Positions 22,707-31,504 of a stretch of 33,171 bases of DNA are shown in pieces (position 1 is the stretch's first letter; each line of letters starts with the position of its first letter). The notes under the pieces were generated by a model. That model was given only the letters and a program-made list of their open reading frames with translations, ran no database searches and was not told where the DNA came from. The position numbers and the translations under genes were made by a program. Source of the stretch: Acetobacteraceae bacterium (GTDB lineage: Bacteria > Pseudomonadota > Alphaproteobacteria > Acetobacterales > Acetobacteraceae); NCBI GenBank assembly GCA_020848935.1, contig JADLHF010000083.1:1-33171 (forward strand), written 5' to 3'.

Positions 22707-25700
22707 ATGGCCCTCGGTCACGCCCTGCTGCATCCCGATCGTGTCCGCCGCGCCGCCGCGGCGGACAGCAGCAACGACATCTACGGCGCCTCGGTGGATG
22801 TCGGCCTCGGGTTGTTCGGCTTCGGCGATCCTGGTCCCGCGGCCACCGCATGGGCCGAGGGCCTCGGCCGCCGTGCGGCGCCGCTGGTGGATGCCGTCGG
22901 CCGCATCGGCAGCGAGGGTCCGTTCGCGGCCTTCCTCCAGCCGCCGGCCGCCGATATCGCCGGGCTCCAGGCGCAACTCGGCAGCCTGCTCGACGCCGCC
23001 GCCAGCCTGGATGTGGACTCGTTGCGCCGCCGCCTGAACGAGGCGACCGAGGCGGTGCTGGGGCTGCTCCCCGACCTGCGGCTGCCGGACATCGCCGGCA
23101 TGATCAATGGCGAAGTCGATGCCGCCCTCGGCATTCTGGAAGCGCCGCTGGTCGGCGGGCGACGTGATCCGGCGGCCCACCGCGCCTTCCGTACCGCGGC
23201 CGAAATCCGCCGCCGGCTGCGCGACCTGACCATGCCGCTGCCCCCGGCGGTGGCAGCGCTGGACTTCAAGGCGTTGATCCGCGCCCAGCTGTCGGCGGTG
23301 TTCGGCCGGCTGGAGGCCCCGGCCCTGGCCGCCATCGCCGCCCAGATCGGCGCGCTCAAGACCGAGTTCGGTCCACTGTTCAGCGCCATGGGCCGGCTGT
23401 CGGTGAGCGTGAGCGTCGATGTGCCGGTCGACGGGCCGCAGCCGATGAGCGCCGCGGTGCCGGACGTGGACGACGAGACCAACGCGGCCCCGTTCCCACG
23501 TGGCCACGCCCTGTGGTGGCTCGACCTGGTCACCGGGGTGGTCGGCGTGCTGAACCTGATCTGGGAGATGGTGCGAACCAGCAACTTCTCCGGCCGCGGC
23601 TTCGACGGCTTCGTCAGTGTCCTGATCACGGTTTGGCAAATAACCCGCGTGGTCATGCGCGCCGCCATCCCGGGCGAGATGTCCACCTGGGCGTCGGGCA
23701 GCCAGTGGCTGTTCACCGACCAGGGTGACTTCGTAATGGCGTATTTCCTGCGCTTCCTGGCGTGCTTCTACGAAGCGGGGTCGGACACCAACTGGGTCGG
23801 CGCGATGCTGATCCGCGGCCTGAAGCACGTCACCTCGGTCAGCCAGCCGCGCGCGATCTACCAGTTCGCGCGCAGCATCTGGTACATGCAGGAGTGGCAG
23901 AAACGCAATACCGACGAGACATCCCGCCATGTCGCCGAGGATGCGCTGACCCGGCCGTCATTCCTGCGCGCCATCTGGGCCGCCTGGGGCCCGATGTGGG
24001 CAGCGGGGTTCATCGGCGGGCTGATCCCGAGCTGGGACGATTTCCGGCTGGAAGGGCTGGAGGGGTCGGTGATCGCGCCGATGGTGATCTTCGGCGTCAT
24101 CGGCCTGGCGACGTGCATCGGCCTGCTGGCCGGCATGTTCCGCGGCGTGCCGACCGCCGACGACCATGCGACGCGCGGCTTCATCATCGGCGCCTTCGTG
24201 CTGGTGATGATTCTGGTGATCATCCTGCTCGCCGGGCTGGAATCCGACAGCCAGACCGGCGCCGCGGTGGCGCTGGGCGTCATCGGCGCGCTGGTGCTGG
24301 CCACTATCATCCTGGCCTGGGTGCCGCAGACGGCAAGTTGGGCGTCGCACCTGCTGATTGTCCTGGTCGGGCTGGTCGTGGCCTTCGCCATACCGTTCGT
24401 GCTGTGGTGGGACTACATCGACGACGGTCGGGACAAGCCCGGCGAATTCGACCACCTCAATGCCGACACCTCACCCTATCGCCTGCCGTATTCCGAAGGC
24501 GAGAATTGGATGTGCAGCCAGGGCACGCACGGCATCTTCAGTCATCACACGCGCAATGGCACGACCAATCACTACGCTTACGATTTCAACGAGGTCGAAG
24601 GCTCGGTGGTGCGCGCCGCCCGCGATGGGGTAATCACCGAGCTGGAGGAGTCATACGAAAACCGCAAGCAGGACGCCAACTTCCTGCACATCCTGCACAC
24701 CTCGTGGGTACAGGGCCACGACCCCGGCACCGACGATGAGCGGGTGCTGACCTTCGGTAATTATTTCCACCTGATGCAGACCGGCGTGCTTCCGGTGCTC
24801 GGCCAGGCGGTGCGTCGCGGCGAAGATATCGCCCGGCTGGACAGCACCGGACGCAGCGCCCAACAGCATATCCACATCGCCGCCGAGGAGCGCCAGCGCG
24901 GCGACGAACAAGGTGTGCCTTTCGTGTTCGGCGACGACAATACCAAGGGATTCCGCCACTACCCGCTGCTGGCCTGGATACCCGGGAAGGGCAAGGTCGC
25001 CGGCAAACCCGTTTCTTATGCGTTCTATATCTCTGAGAATGCCGCCCCTGCCGGGGCGGCGACGCCGGCCGATATGGAACTGGCATTGCAAATCGGCGGC
25101 ACCGACGATCACCAGCACGTCGTATTCCTGCCCGCTGCCCTGCTCGGCGGCACCGACGATCCCGTGGTGGTGTTCGCCGAACCGCAGCATGGCCACACCC
25201 ATCGCGTCAGCATCAGCCGCATCGCCATCACCGCCCTGCGCAGCCCTGCGCCCGGCGACGGCGACATCACCGTGGAGGCGGCGCCGGACGGGCACGTGCA
25301 TGTGCTGCGGCGCGGGCCGCTGATCAGCGTCTCGTTCAGGTTCGACAACAACACCGGCACGGTCGCAGCAGAGCACTCACATAACGTAACCGTAAACCAG
25401 CGCGACTACCTTGCCGGCGCGCCCACCGCGACCGTCACGGTGAACAGCGATGCCGCCGGCACTGCGCACACCCACGCGGTGGATTTCCAGCCCGCCGCCA
25501 TCCGCGCGATCCTGCTGGGCGAGATGCCGACGGAGGCCGACGTGACGGTGCAGTCCGCCGACGGGCATGTTCATACCGGCCTCACGCGCAACAACGCCGC
25601 CAGTTTCTCGCTTGGCGGGGTCAGCGCGGCGCTGGTCGCGCCGCCCAACGCGCGCATGGTGGTGGAGGCGCCGGGACCTTACAAGCTGTTCGGCGACCAG

Positions 25701-28700
25701 GCGGTGCTGCGCGTCAACGACCGGGTGAACGAGGCTTGGCTGTTCGGCGCCCATCGCCCGCAGCTCGGACCCGATGTGCCGGCCGAGCGCGGACTGGCCG
25801 CAGCGGAGGCGGTGACGGTGGCCGGCGTCGCGGTGGCACCGGCAGGTGATACCCGCGGCTCGCCACAAGCCGCCGCGGCGCACCTGACGGTGGCACTGCG
25901 TGCGGCGGGCGGGGCACGGCGCCATGCCGCCTTGGTGCCAGTGCCGGTGATCGTGGTGGAGACGCGCACCCGCGGCAGCGCCGCCCGCCTGCGGCGCGCG
26001 GCCGGCGGCGCGGCAATCTTTGGCACCGGCGCCGGGCCGGAAAGCCGCGGTGCGGGCGACCTGCCGAATATCGATGCGGTGACGCCAACCGCACTCGCCG
26101 CGCACATTCAGACCATCCTGCAATCGGGATGGCCGGCGCCGCCGGTGCCGGTCGGCGCGGCCTTCCTGCCCGGTGGCCCGCCGCCCGCCTTCGCCCTCTC
26201 GGTGCCGCGCACTGCAGCGGTGCTGGCACTGGCGGCCGCGCCGATCGACGGCGCCATTGCCACCACCCGCGCGCTGCCGTTGCAATCTGGCTGGGTCGGC
26301 GTCACCGGCGGATGGGCCGTGCCATTGCTGGCGGCACCCGCCCACCTGCCGCTGGACCTCGCCCACCCGGCCATGGCAGGCGCCCAGCGCAGCGCGTCGC
26401 CGCTTGTTGTGCAAGTCTGCGGCACCGCGCAGAACGTGGTGTTCGACGTGGCTGACAACGACGCGGCGGCGGTCGCGCGGCGCATCATGCTGCGGGCCGA
26501 CGGCGTGCGCGCCTGGGCCGAGGACGCAAGCACGGTGCGGGTGGCCACGCTGGCCGGCGGCGCCGACGTGACCCTGTCGCTGTCCAAGGACCCCGGCTTC
26601 GGGCTTCCGCCGGCGACCGGGACATCGGCCGCGCTCACTGCCGGGGGGCCGGTGCGCGACAGCTTCGCGGTCACCCCGGCCACGCTGCGCGCTGTGGTCG
26701 CCGATGCCGCAACGCGGGCCACGCTGCCGTACGATCCCGCTGTGATCCAGCCGCAGGCGAGCGTGCAGGGCGGCCAGCTGCGGCTGGTGGTGGCGACCGG
26801 AAACACCATTCGCATCCTGGCCCAGCCGCTGCCCGTGGCGCCAGGTTCCGGCGCGGCAGCCGAGCAATGGGACTCCGACCCGCTGCCGGCACAGATCCGC
26901 GTCGCCGGCTCATCCTGGCTCGATGTCGAGCTGGCTGGTGCGGTGGTGCGCGTGCCGCTGACCGGCGAGCCGGCACGGCTGGAGTTGGGCCCGCTGCCGT
27001 CCTTGCCCGCGCCGGGCGACCATTTGGAGTTGGAGGTCGACGGCGCGGCCGTAGAGGTCGTCTTCGACGGTACCGAAGGCTCGGTGGCCGGCGTTGCCGT
27101 CCGCATCGCCGAGGCTTCGAGCGCGCTGACCGTGCGTTTCGCATGGCGGATGGTGCTTGCCGGCACCCTGCATGGCGCCGGCGACGGACCGAACCCGCTG
27201 AGCCTGGCGGACTCGGCGGGCCTGGCGCTGCTGGGCTACCTGCGCAATCCCGCCGGGCTGACGGATGCGCCGCTTGGCATTGTCGGCGACGCGATGGCCG
27301 CCGGGCCGGGCGGGCCGGTCGACAACGGCGCACCGGTGATCGGCTGGCGCATGCGCGGCGCGCGCACCGAACGGCTGGCCGTGGCACCCGGTGCCACCCC
27401 GGCGCTGACCGCCGGCGCAGGGGACACTCTGGCCGTGACCGCAACGCCTGGCGATCCGCTGGGCTTCGTCGTGGCGGGCAACACGGCCACGATCGGCACC
27501 GCATTGCCGCTGGTGCTGGGCCAGGGGGCAGCGACGTGGACCTTTGCGGCGACACAAGGCGGTGTCGCGCAGGCCGCGGCCATCGGCCAGCTTGCCGCCA
27601 TGCCGGCCGCGCTGCGGGGGTTGGTGACGCCCGAGGCGCAGGGCAGCGTGGCATTGCCGCTGGTGGTCACCGTCACAGGCCCAGGCGGCGCGCTGCGCCC
27701 GGCGACCCTGGACCTCGGCGGGTTCGGATCGCCGGAGGCCGCCGCCGCACTGCTGGCCGCGGTGCCCGGCGTTATCGCCTTTCCGGTCACCGCCGGGGCG
27801 CAAAGCCTGGTCCATGTCGAAACGCTCGGCCGCGGCACCGGCTGGACGCTACGGCTGTCGGGCGGACTGGCGCTGGCGGCACTCGGTTTCACCCGGCCCA
27901 CCCTGCTCCCGGGCACCGAGGCGCTGGAGGCGGCCGGCGGCGGCACCGTGGCCGACGGCGCGGCGGTCACCGAGGCCGAGGTGCGTGCCATGCTCGCGCG
28001 CGTCGTCGCCAGTGCGGTGCTGCCCGAACCTGATCCGCCGCCGCTCTATACGATTTCCACCCTGGCCGGCCTGCAACTGGCGCCAGGTGCGGCGGGTGGC
28101 GCGGTGCCGGTGCTCAGCTCCGATCCCACCGACTACGCCTCCAGCCTGGCCGCAACGTCGTCCGCCGCCGCACTCACCATCCCGGCCGGCACCACCCGCC
28201 CGTTGGGCGCCATCCTGCGCGCGGCTGCCGGCGCGCGGCGCACCACCGTGGCACTGATCGGCAGCCCCGCGACCCTGCGATCGCCGGATCCGGTGCCGGC
28301 CGACGGGTCGGCGGAGGCGGTGGCGCAGCTTGCCTACCTTTCAACCAACGGGGTGGCCGTGCGGGTTGATGGATCGCTGCGCCTGATGCCTGCTCCGGCG
28401 GCGGCATTCACCAGCATCGACGAGGCGGTGGAAGCGATCGCCGCCGCCATCCTGCCGGGTTGGGCCGGACTCGTGCCCGATCCGACCTCGCCCACTGATC
28501 GGCATTTCGTGCTGCGCGGTAACGCGCGGGGCACCGGATCAGGGATCGGGCTGGAACCCACCGCAGCGGCCCTGCCGGCCTCTGGGCTGCTCGGGTTTTC
28601 CGCACCTGCCGCCGCAGTGGGCGTCGGCACAATGCCGGACACCGACAACACGCCGATCATCGGCGGCGCAGGATCTTTGCAGCAAATGCTGACGGACCAG

Positions 28701-30704
28701 GCCGACCAGCCAGATAGCGACCAGACGCAATACCAGGCGATGGCGGACGCCGCCGCGGGAACGGTGCAGCTGGCACCGACCGTGGCCGCCGGCGTTCTGG
28801 GCACGCCCACTGGCCTGCCCGCAAGCATCATCGTCGCAACAACTGGCGGCACGGTGCTGCTCACCACCGGGCCGGCACAGGTACTGGAAGCGCGGATCGT
28901 TACTATCGGGGTGACTGTCCCGGGCGCCGATCCGGCTACGCTACGTGCCGCGCTCTGGGGCACCCCGGCGCGGCTGCCGCCGCTAACCCTGCCGACCAGC
29001 CTGGCGGTGCTGGACGGACTTACCTTGGAATTCTCCATGGACGGCGCGCCGCTGATCGTGCCGCTGACCGCTCCCCTGGCCACCCCACTCACCGCCGCCG
29101 CCCTCGCGGCCCAAATCATGCGCACCTCCGGCTGGCGGCTGCGTGCCTTCCTGCGGAACGGGCAGTTGGTGATCGAAACAGTGCGCGAGGGCAGCACGGT
29201 TCGGCTCGATCTCATCGGCGGTTCCGCCCTCACCGATGCACCGGCCACCGGGATGTCCGCCCCCGCTCGCCCGGTGCAGGCCCGTGGTGCCGGCAGCATC
29301 GGCGACATGGCGGCCGCGACCCCGACGATGATCGCGGCAGCGCTCAACGCCGGATGGCTGGAGGCCGGAGCCGTACTCGACGATGTGACCGTCGGTACCC
29401 AGATGATCGATCGGCGCGCCTACGCGCTCGATGCCGCGTCCGGCAACGCATGGGTGCTCGACAGCCGGCGGCAAGGCGTGCCCGGGCGGCTGGAATGGCT
29501 CGCAGAGGCGCCCGTGCCGGGTCAGCTGGCTTGGAACACCAGTCTCGCGCGTGGTGCGGCGGTGCGGGCCGCGGTGGCGCTGCCGGCGATTGCCGGCACA
29601 GTGGCGCCGAACGGCATGCTGGCCATCAGCCTGGACGACAATGTCGGCCCGGGTTTGCCCGCGGCGCACACGGTCGAGGTGGTCTTCGATGGCACCGCGC
29701 TCACCGCGGCAGAGGTGGCAGCCCGCATCGATGGGGCGCTGCGCTTGGCCGGGGCTGGTGCCGCCGCGGCTTGGCCCGGCGGCATCGTGGTGGTTGAAAC
29801 CGCCTATCCCGGATTGGCCGGCACCATCGCTATCCCCGGGTCTAACGACCGTGCCGTGGCCGATATGCTGGTGGGAGCGGGCGTCACACTGCGCGCCCGA
29901 GGCTGGCCCGGCGGCGGCCGGTCCCGCCCGATGGCCGCGATGCCGACCGCTTGGCGCGCGGTGCGCACGACTGCCGCGGCCGCGGTGACCTACGAATTCC
30001 GAGCCGATGGTCGCACCACCGGACCCATCACAATCAGCGCCGGTATGGATGCCGTGGCAGCGGCGCTGGCGCTGAACACGGGCTTCGACAGCACTGCAAC
30101 CGGCGGCGCCCTGCGCATCGGCCTGGCCGGTGTGGTCGACGGCGCGCTGTGTGTCGAGGCGGTGCTGACGCCGATGGTGTTGTTGGTCAACGGCGACCCG
30201 TCGGTGGCCACCACCCCGCGCCACGCCGGCGATACGCCGGAGCCGCCGGATGACGCCGCCTTCGACCTGCGCCGCACCGACCTGGTGCGCACGGTTCGCC
30301 TGGTGCGCGCCGCCACCGATGATGCCGGCTTTGCCGGTGCGCAGGATTTCGGCTGGCTGCGCCATCCCATGTTTCACGAAGTGCCCGCCGCCCCTGTGCC
30401 GCCGGCGACCGGCTCGACGCCCGATCCTTTCCTGCGGACGACGAACTTCCCCGCCTTCCCGCGCGGGCGCTGGCTGGCCGCGGTGCGGTCCGACGCGGCG
30501 CGGGCGGGCAATGCCGCCGACGCGGCGCAACTGCGTGCCGCCACCGCGATGGTCGCTGCGCACGCGCCGGCGCTGATGCCGGGAGGACCACCATTGCCGC
30601 TGATGCTACGCCACTGGGTGACCTTTAACGGCACGGACGGCCAAATCGGCAGTTCGCCGGCCGGGCCGGAGGATTTCATGGTCGACCTGCTGACGTGGCG
30701 CTGA
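22707..30704 (+). CDS. Giant 2665-aa protein: membrane helices, M23 peptidase, H-x-H array, repeated modules
   Basis: ATG 22707 lies one base after the preceding stop. Residues 1-250 are helical and resemble the 1140-aa protein, ending in a similar S/V strand. Residues about 268-570 hold several hydrophobic segments, the clearest near 453-476, 491-512, 517-539 and 545-569. Residues about 590-760 form an M23-type (LytM) peptidase domain with H622-x3-D626 and H721-x-H723, the full zinc and catalytic set, so activity on peptidoglycan cross-links is plausible. Six H-x-H motifs follow (802-956). Residues about 1230-2490 are degenerate modules of 80-110 aa; the end is globular. Membrane helices plus M23 occur in phage tape measures, but also in wall-penetrating effectors. 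No signal peptide is visible. Confidence 0.7.
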   Translation: MALGHALLHPDRVRRAAAADSSNDIYGASVDVGLGLFGFGDPGPAATAWAEGLGRRAAPLVDAVGRIGSEGPFAAFLQPPAADIAGLQAQLGSLLDAAASLDVDSLRRRLNEATEAVLGLLPDLRLPDIAGMINGEVDAALGILEAPLVGGRRDPAAHRAFRTAAEIRRRLRDLTMPLPPAVAALDFKALIRAQLSAVFGRLEAPALAAIAAQIGALKTEFGPLFSAMGRLSVSVSVDVPVDGPQPMSAAVPDVDDETNAAPFPRGHALWWLDLVTGVVGVLNLIWEMVRTSNFSGRGFDGFVSVLITVWQITRVVMRAAIPGEMSTWASGSQWLFTDQGDFVMAYFLRFLACFYEAGSDTNWVGAMLIRGLKHVTSVSQPRAIYQFARSIWYMQEWQKRNTDETSRHVAEDALTRPSFLRAIWAAWGPMWAAGFIGGLIPSWDDFRLEGLEGSVIAPMVIFGVIGLATCIGLLAGMFRGVPTADDHATRGFIIGAFVLVMILVIILLAGLESDSQTGAAVALGVIGALVLATIILAWVPQTASWASHLLIVLVGLVVAFAIPFVLWWDYIDDGRDKPGEFDHLNADTSPYRLPYSEGENWMCSQGTHGIFSHHTRNGTTNHYAYDFNEVEGSVVRAARDGVITELEESYENRKQDANFLHILHTSWVQGHDPGTDDERVLTFGNYFHLMQTGVLPVLGQAVRRGEDIARLDSTGRSAQQHIHIAAEERQRGDEQGVPFVFGDDNTKGFRHYPLLAWIPGKGKVAGKPVSYAFYISENAAPAGAATPADMELALQIGGTDDHQHVVFLPAALLGGTDDPVVVFAEPQHGHTHRVSISRIAITALRSPAPGDGDITVEAAPDGHVHVLRRGPLISVSFRFDNNTGTVAAEHSHNVTVNQRDYLAGAPTATVTVNSDAAGTAHTHAVDFQPAAIRAILLGEMPTEADVTVQSADGHVHTGLTRNNAASFSLGGVSAALVAPPNARMVVEAPGPYKLFGDQAVLRVNDRVNEAWLFGAHRPQLGPDVPAERGLAAAEAVTVAGVAVAPAGDTRGSPQAAAAHLTVALRAAGGARRHAALVPVPVIVVETRTRGSAARLRRAAGGAAIFGTGAGPESRGAGDLPNIDAVTPTALAAHIQTILQSGWPAPPVPVGAAFLPGGPPPAFALSVPRTAAVLALAAAPIDGAIATTRALPLQSGWVGVTGGWAVPLLAAPAHLPLDLAHPAMAGAQRSASPLVVQVCGTAQNVVFDVADNDAAAVARRIMLRADGVRAWAEDASTVRVATLAGGADVTLSLSKDPGFGLPPATGTSAALTAGGPVRDSFAVTPATLRAVVADAATRATLPYDPAVIQPQASVQGGQLRLVVATGNTIRILAQPLPVAPGSGAAAEQWDSDPLPAQIRVAGSSWLDVELAGAVVRVPLTGEPARLELGPLPSLPAPGDHLELEVDGAAVEVVFDGTEGSVAGVAVRIAEASSALTVRFAWRMVLAGTLHGAGDGPNPLSLADSAGLALLGYLRNPAGLTDAPLGIVGDAMAAGPGGPVDNGAPVIGWRMRGARTERLAVAPGATPALTAGAGDTLAVTATPGDPLGFVVAGNTATIGTALPLVLGQGAATWTFAATQGGVAQAAAIGQLAAMPAALRGLVTPEAQGSVALPLVVTVTGPGGALRPATLDLGGFGSPEAAAALLAAVPGVIAFPVTAGAQSLVHVETLGRGTGWTLRLSGGLALAALGFTRPTLLPGTEALEAAGGGTVADGAAVTEAEVRAMLARVVASAVLPEPDPPPLYTISTLAGLQLAPGAAGGAVPVLSSDPTDYASSLAATSSAAALTIPAGTTRPLGAILRAAAGARRTTVALIGSPATLRSPDPVPADGSAEAVAQLAYLSTNGVAVRVDGSLRLMPAPAAAFTSIDEAVEAIAAAILPGWAGLVPDPTSPTDRHFVLRGNARGTGSGIGLEPTAAALPASGLLGFSAPAAAVGVGTMPDTDNTPIIGGAGSLQQMLTDQADQPDSDQTQYQAMADAAAGTVQLAPTVAAGVLGTPTGLPASIIVATTGGTVLLTTGPAQVLEARIVTIGVTVPGADPATLRAALWGTPARLPPLTLPTSLAVLDGLTLEFSMDGAPLIVPLTAPLATPLTAAALAAQIMRTSGWRLRAFLRNGQLVIETVREGSTVRLDLIGGSALTDAPATGMSAPARPVQARGAGSIGDMAAATPTMIAAALNAGWLEAGAVLDDVTVGTQMIDRRAYALDAASGNAWVLDSRRQGVPGRLEWLAEAPVPGQLAWNTSLARGAAVRAAVALPAIAGTVAPNGMLAISLDDNVGPGLPAAHTVEVVFDGTALTAAEVAARIDGALRLAGAGAAAAWPGGIVVVETAYPGLAGTIAIPGSNDRAVADMLVGAGVTLRARGWPGGGRSRPMAAMPTAWRAVRTTAAAAVTYEFRADGRTTGPITISAGMDAVAAALALNTGFDSTATGGALRIGLAGVVDGALCVEAVLTPMVLLVNGDPSVATTPRHAGDTPEPPDDAAFDLRRTDLVRTVRLVRAATDDAGFAGAQDFGWLRHPMFHEVPAAPVPPATGSTPDPFLRTTNFPAFPRGRWLAAVRSDAARAGNAADAAQLRAATAMVAAHAPALMPGGPPLPLMLRHWVTFNGTDGQIGSSPAGPEDFMVDLLTWR
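24570..24875 (+). other. M23 metallopeptidase active-site region
   Basis: The span covers H-Y-A-Y-D (residues 622-626) through Q-H-I-H-I (720-724) of the giant protein. A central A-R-D-G-V-I-T-E-L strand and G-N-Y-F-H-L lie between, as in LytM/M23 domains. All expected metal ligands are present. Confidence 0.7.
25110..25574 (+). other. Array of six H-x-H motifs in the giant protein
   Basis: H-x-H occurs at residues 802-804, 828-832 (as H-G-H-T-H), 863-865, 890-892, 921-923 and 954-956, spaced 26-35 residues apart. Most are followed by alternating hydrophobic residues, and two are preceded by D-G. The regular spacing suggests stacked beta hairpins carrying metal sites. Confidence 0.8.
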
Positions 30705-31504
30705 TCGGCGAGACCCCCTACGGGGTGCTGCCGGTGGGCGGGGGCGACAAGGCACCGCCGGACGCCGATGCGATCCGCGCCGACGCTGAGGCGGCCGAAG
30801 CATGGTGGCGTTCGGCGAGTTTCGGACACTGGTGGCCGCGCGCGACGGTCCTACCACCGGTGCGCTTGGCGACGGACCCGGCTGCCTGGTGTGCCGGTGG
30901 TGGCATGGGGGTCGGCCCGCGCAACGCCCCGGGCCTTGTCCGCGCCGCCCTGCTGGCGTTGCCCGGGGGCACTCCCTGTCCGGAGCATGTCGTGCTGGTG
31001 GTGGCCGGGCCCGTGGCGCCCCACGCTTGGCGTGTTTCCGAGGGTGGGGTAGCGGTAGCGCCAGGGCGCTGGGTGCGTCGCTACGCCGCGCTGCCCAGCG
31101 GGGCAGGTCTCGGCGCTTGGGTGCACGAACACGCCCACCTGCTGCTCGATTGGCCCGACCTGCCGACGAGCCCGTGCCTGATGGGACAGGGCGCGTGGCG
31201 CCGTGGCGGTCCGGCGCCACCATGCCCCACGCTGCGCCTTGCGGCTGGCTGGCTGACGCTGATCCCGGCCGCGGCGGCGCTGCCGGCCACGGCACTGGCG
31301 GCGAACGTCGCAATGTCATTGGACTGGTTCGGGCGGCAGGTTCTGATCACCAGAAATGGTGCGGAATTTGCCATTCATGACCGGCAGCGCCCCGGTCCAC
31401 CGTTGGCATGCGGCACGTTTGCCGACATCGCAAAGCCCCTGCTTGCCGGAGTCGCCTCGGCACTTGCGGGCATAGATGCGCCCGGTGCCCGATCCGGCGC
31501 CTAG
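30695..31504 (+). CDS. M6-like (immune inhibitor A type) metalloprotease, candidate effector
   Basis: GTG 30695 overlaps the giant gene by 10 bases. The 269-aa protein has H144-E-H-A-H148 followed by L-L-L-D-W-P-D-L and then S-P-C-L-M-G-Q-G. It continues P-T-L-R-L-A-A-G-W-L. This order (HExxH, P-D-L, L-M-G turn, G-W) is that of M6-type peptidases. The upstream W-W-R-S-A-S-F-G segment resembles the S-x-G motif before the M6 core. It is much shorter than secreted InhA proteases and has no signal peptide. Being last in the tail operon and unsecreted by Sec, it may be loaded as cargo. A structural role with a relic active site is the alternative. Confidence 0.6.
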   Translation: MALIGETPYGVLPVGGGDKAPPDADAIRADAEAAEAWWRSASFGHWWPRATVLPPVRLATDPAAWCAGGGMGVGPRNAPGLVRAALLALPGGTPCPEHVVLVVAGPVAPHAWRVSEGGVAVAPGRWVRRYAALPSGAGLGAWVHEHAHLLLDWPDLPTSPCLMGQGAWRRGGPAPPCPTLRLAAGWLTLIPAAAALPATALAANVAMSLDWFGRQVLITRNGAEFAIHDRQRPGPPLACGTFADIAKPLLAGVASALAGIDAPGARSGA

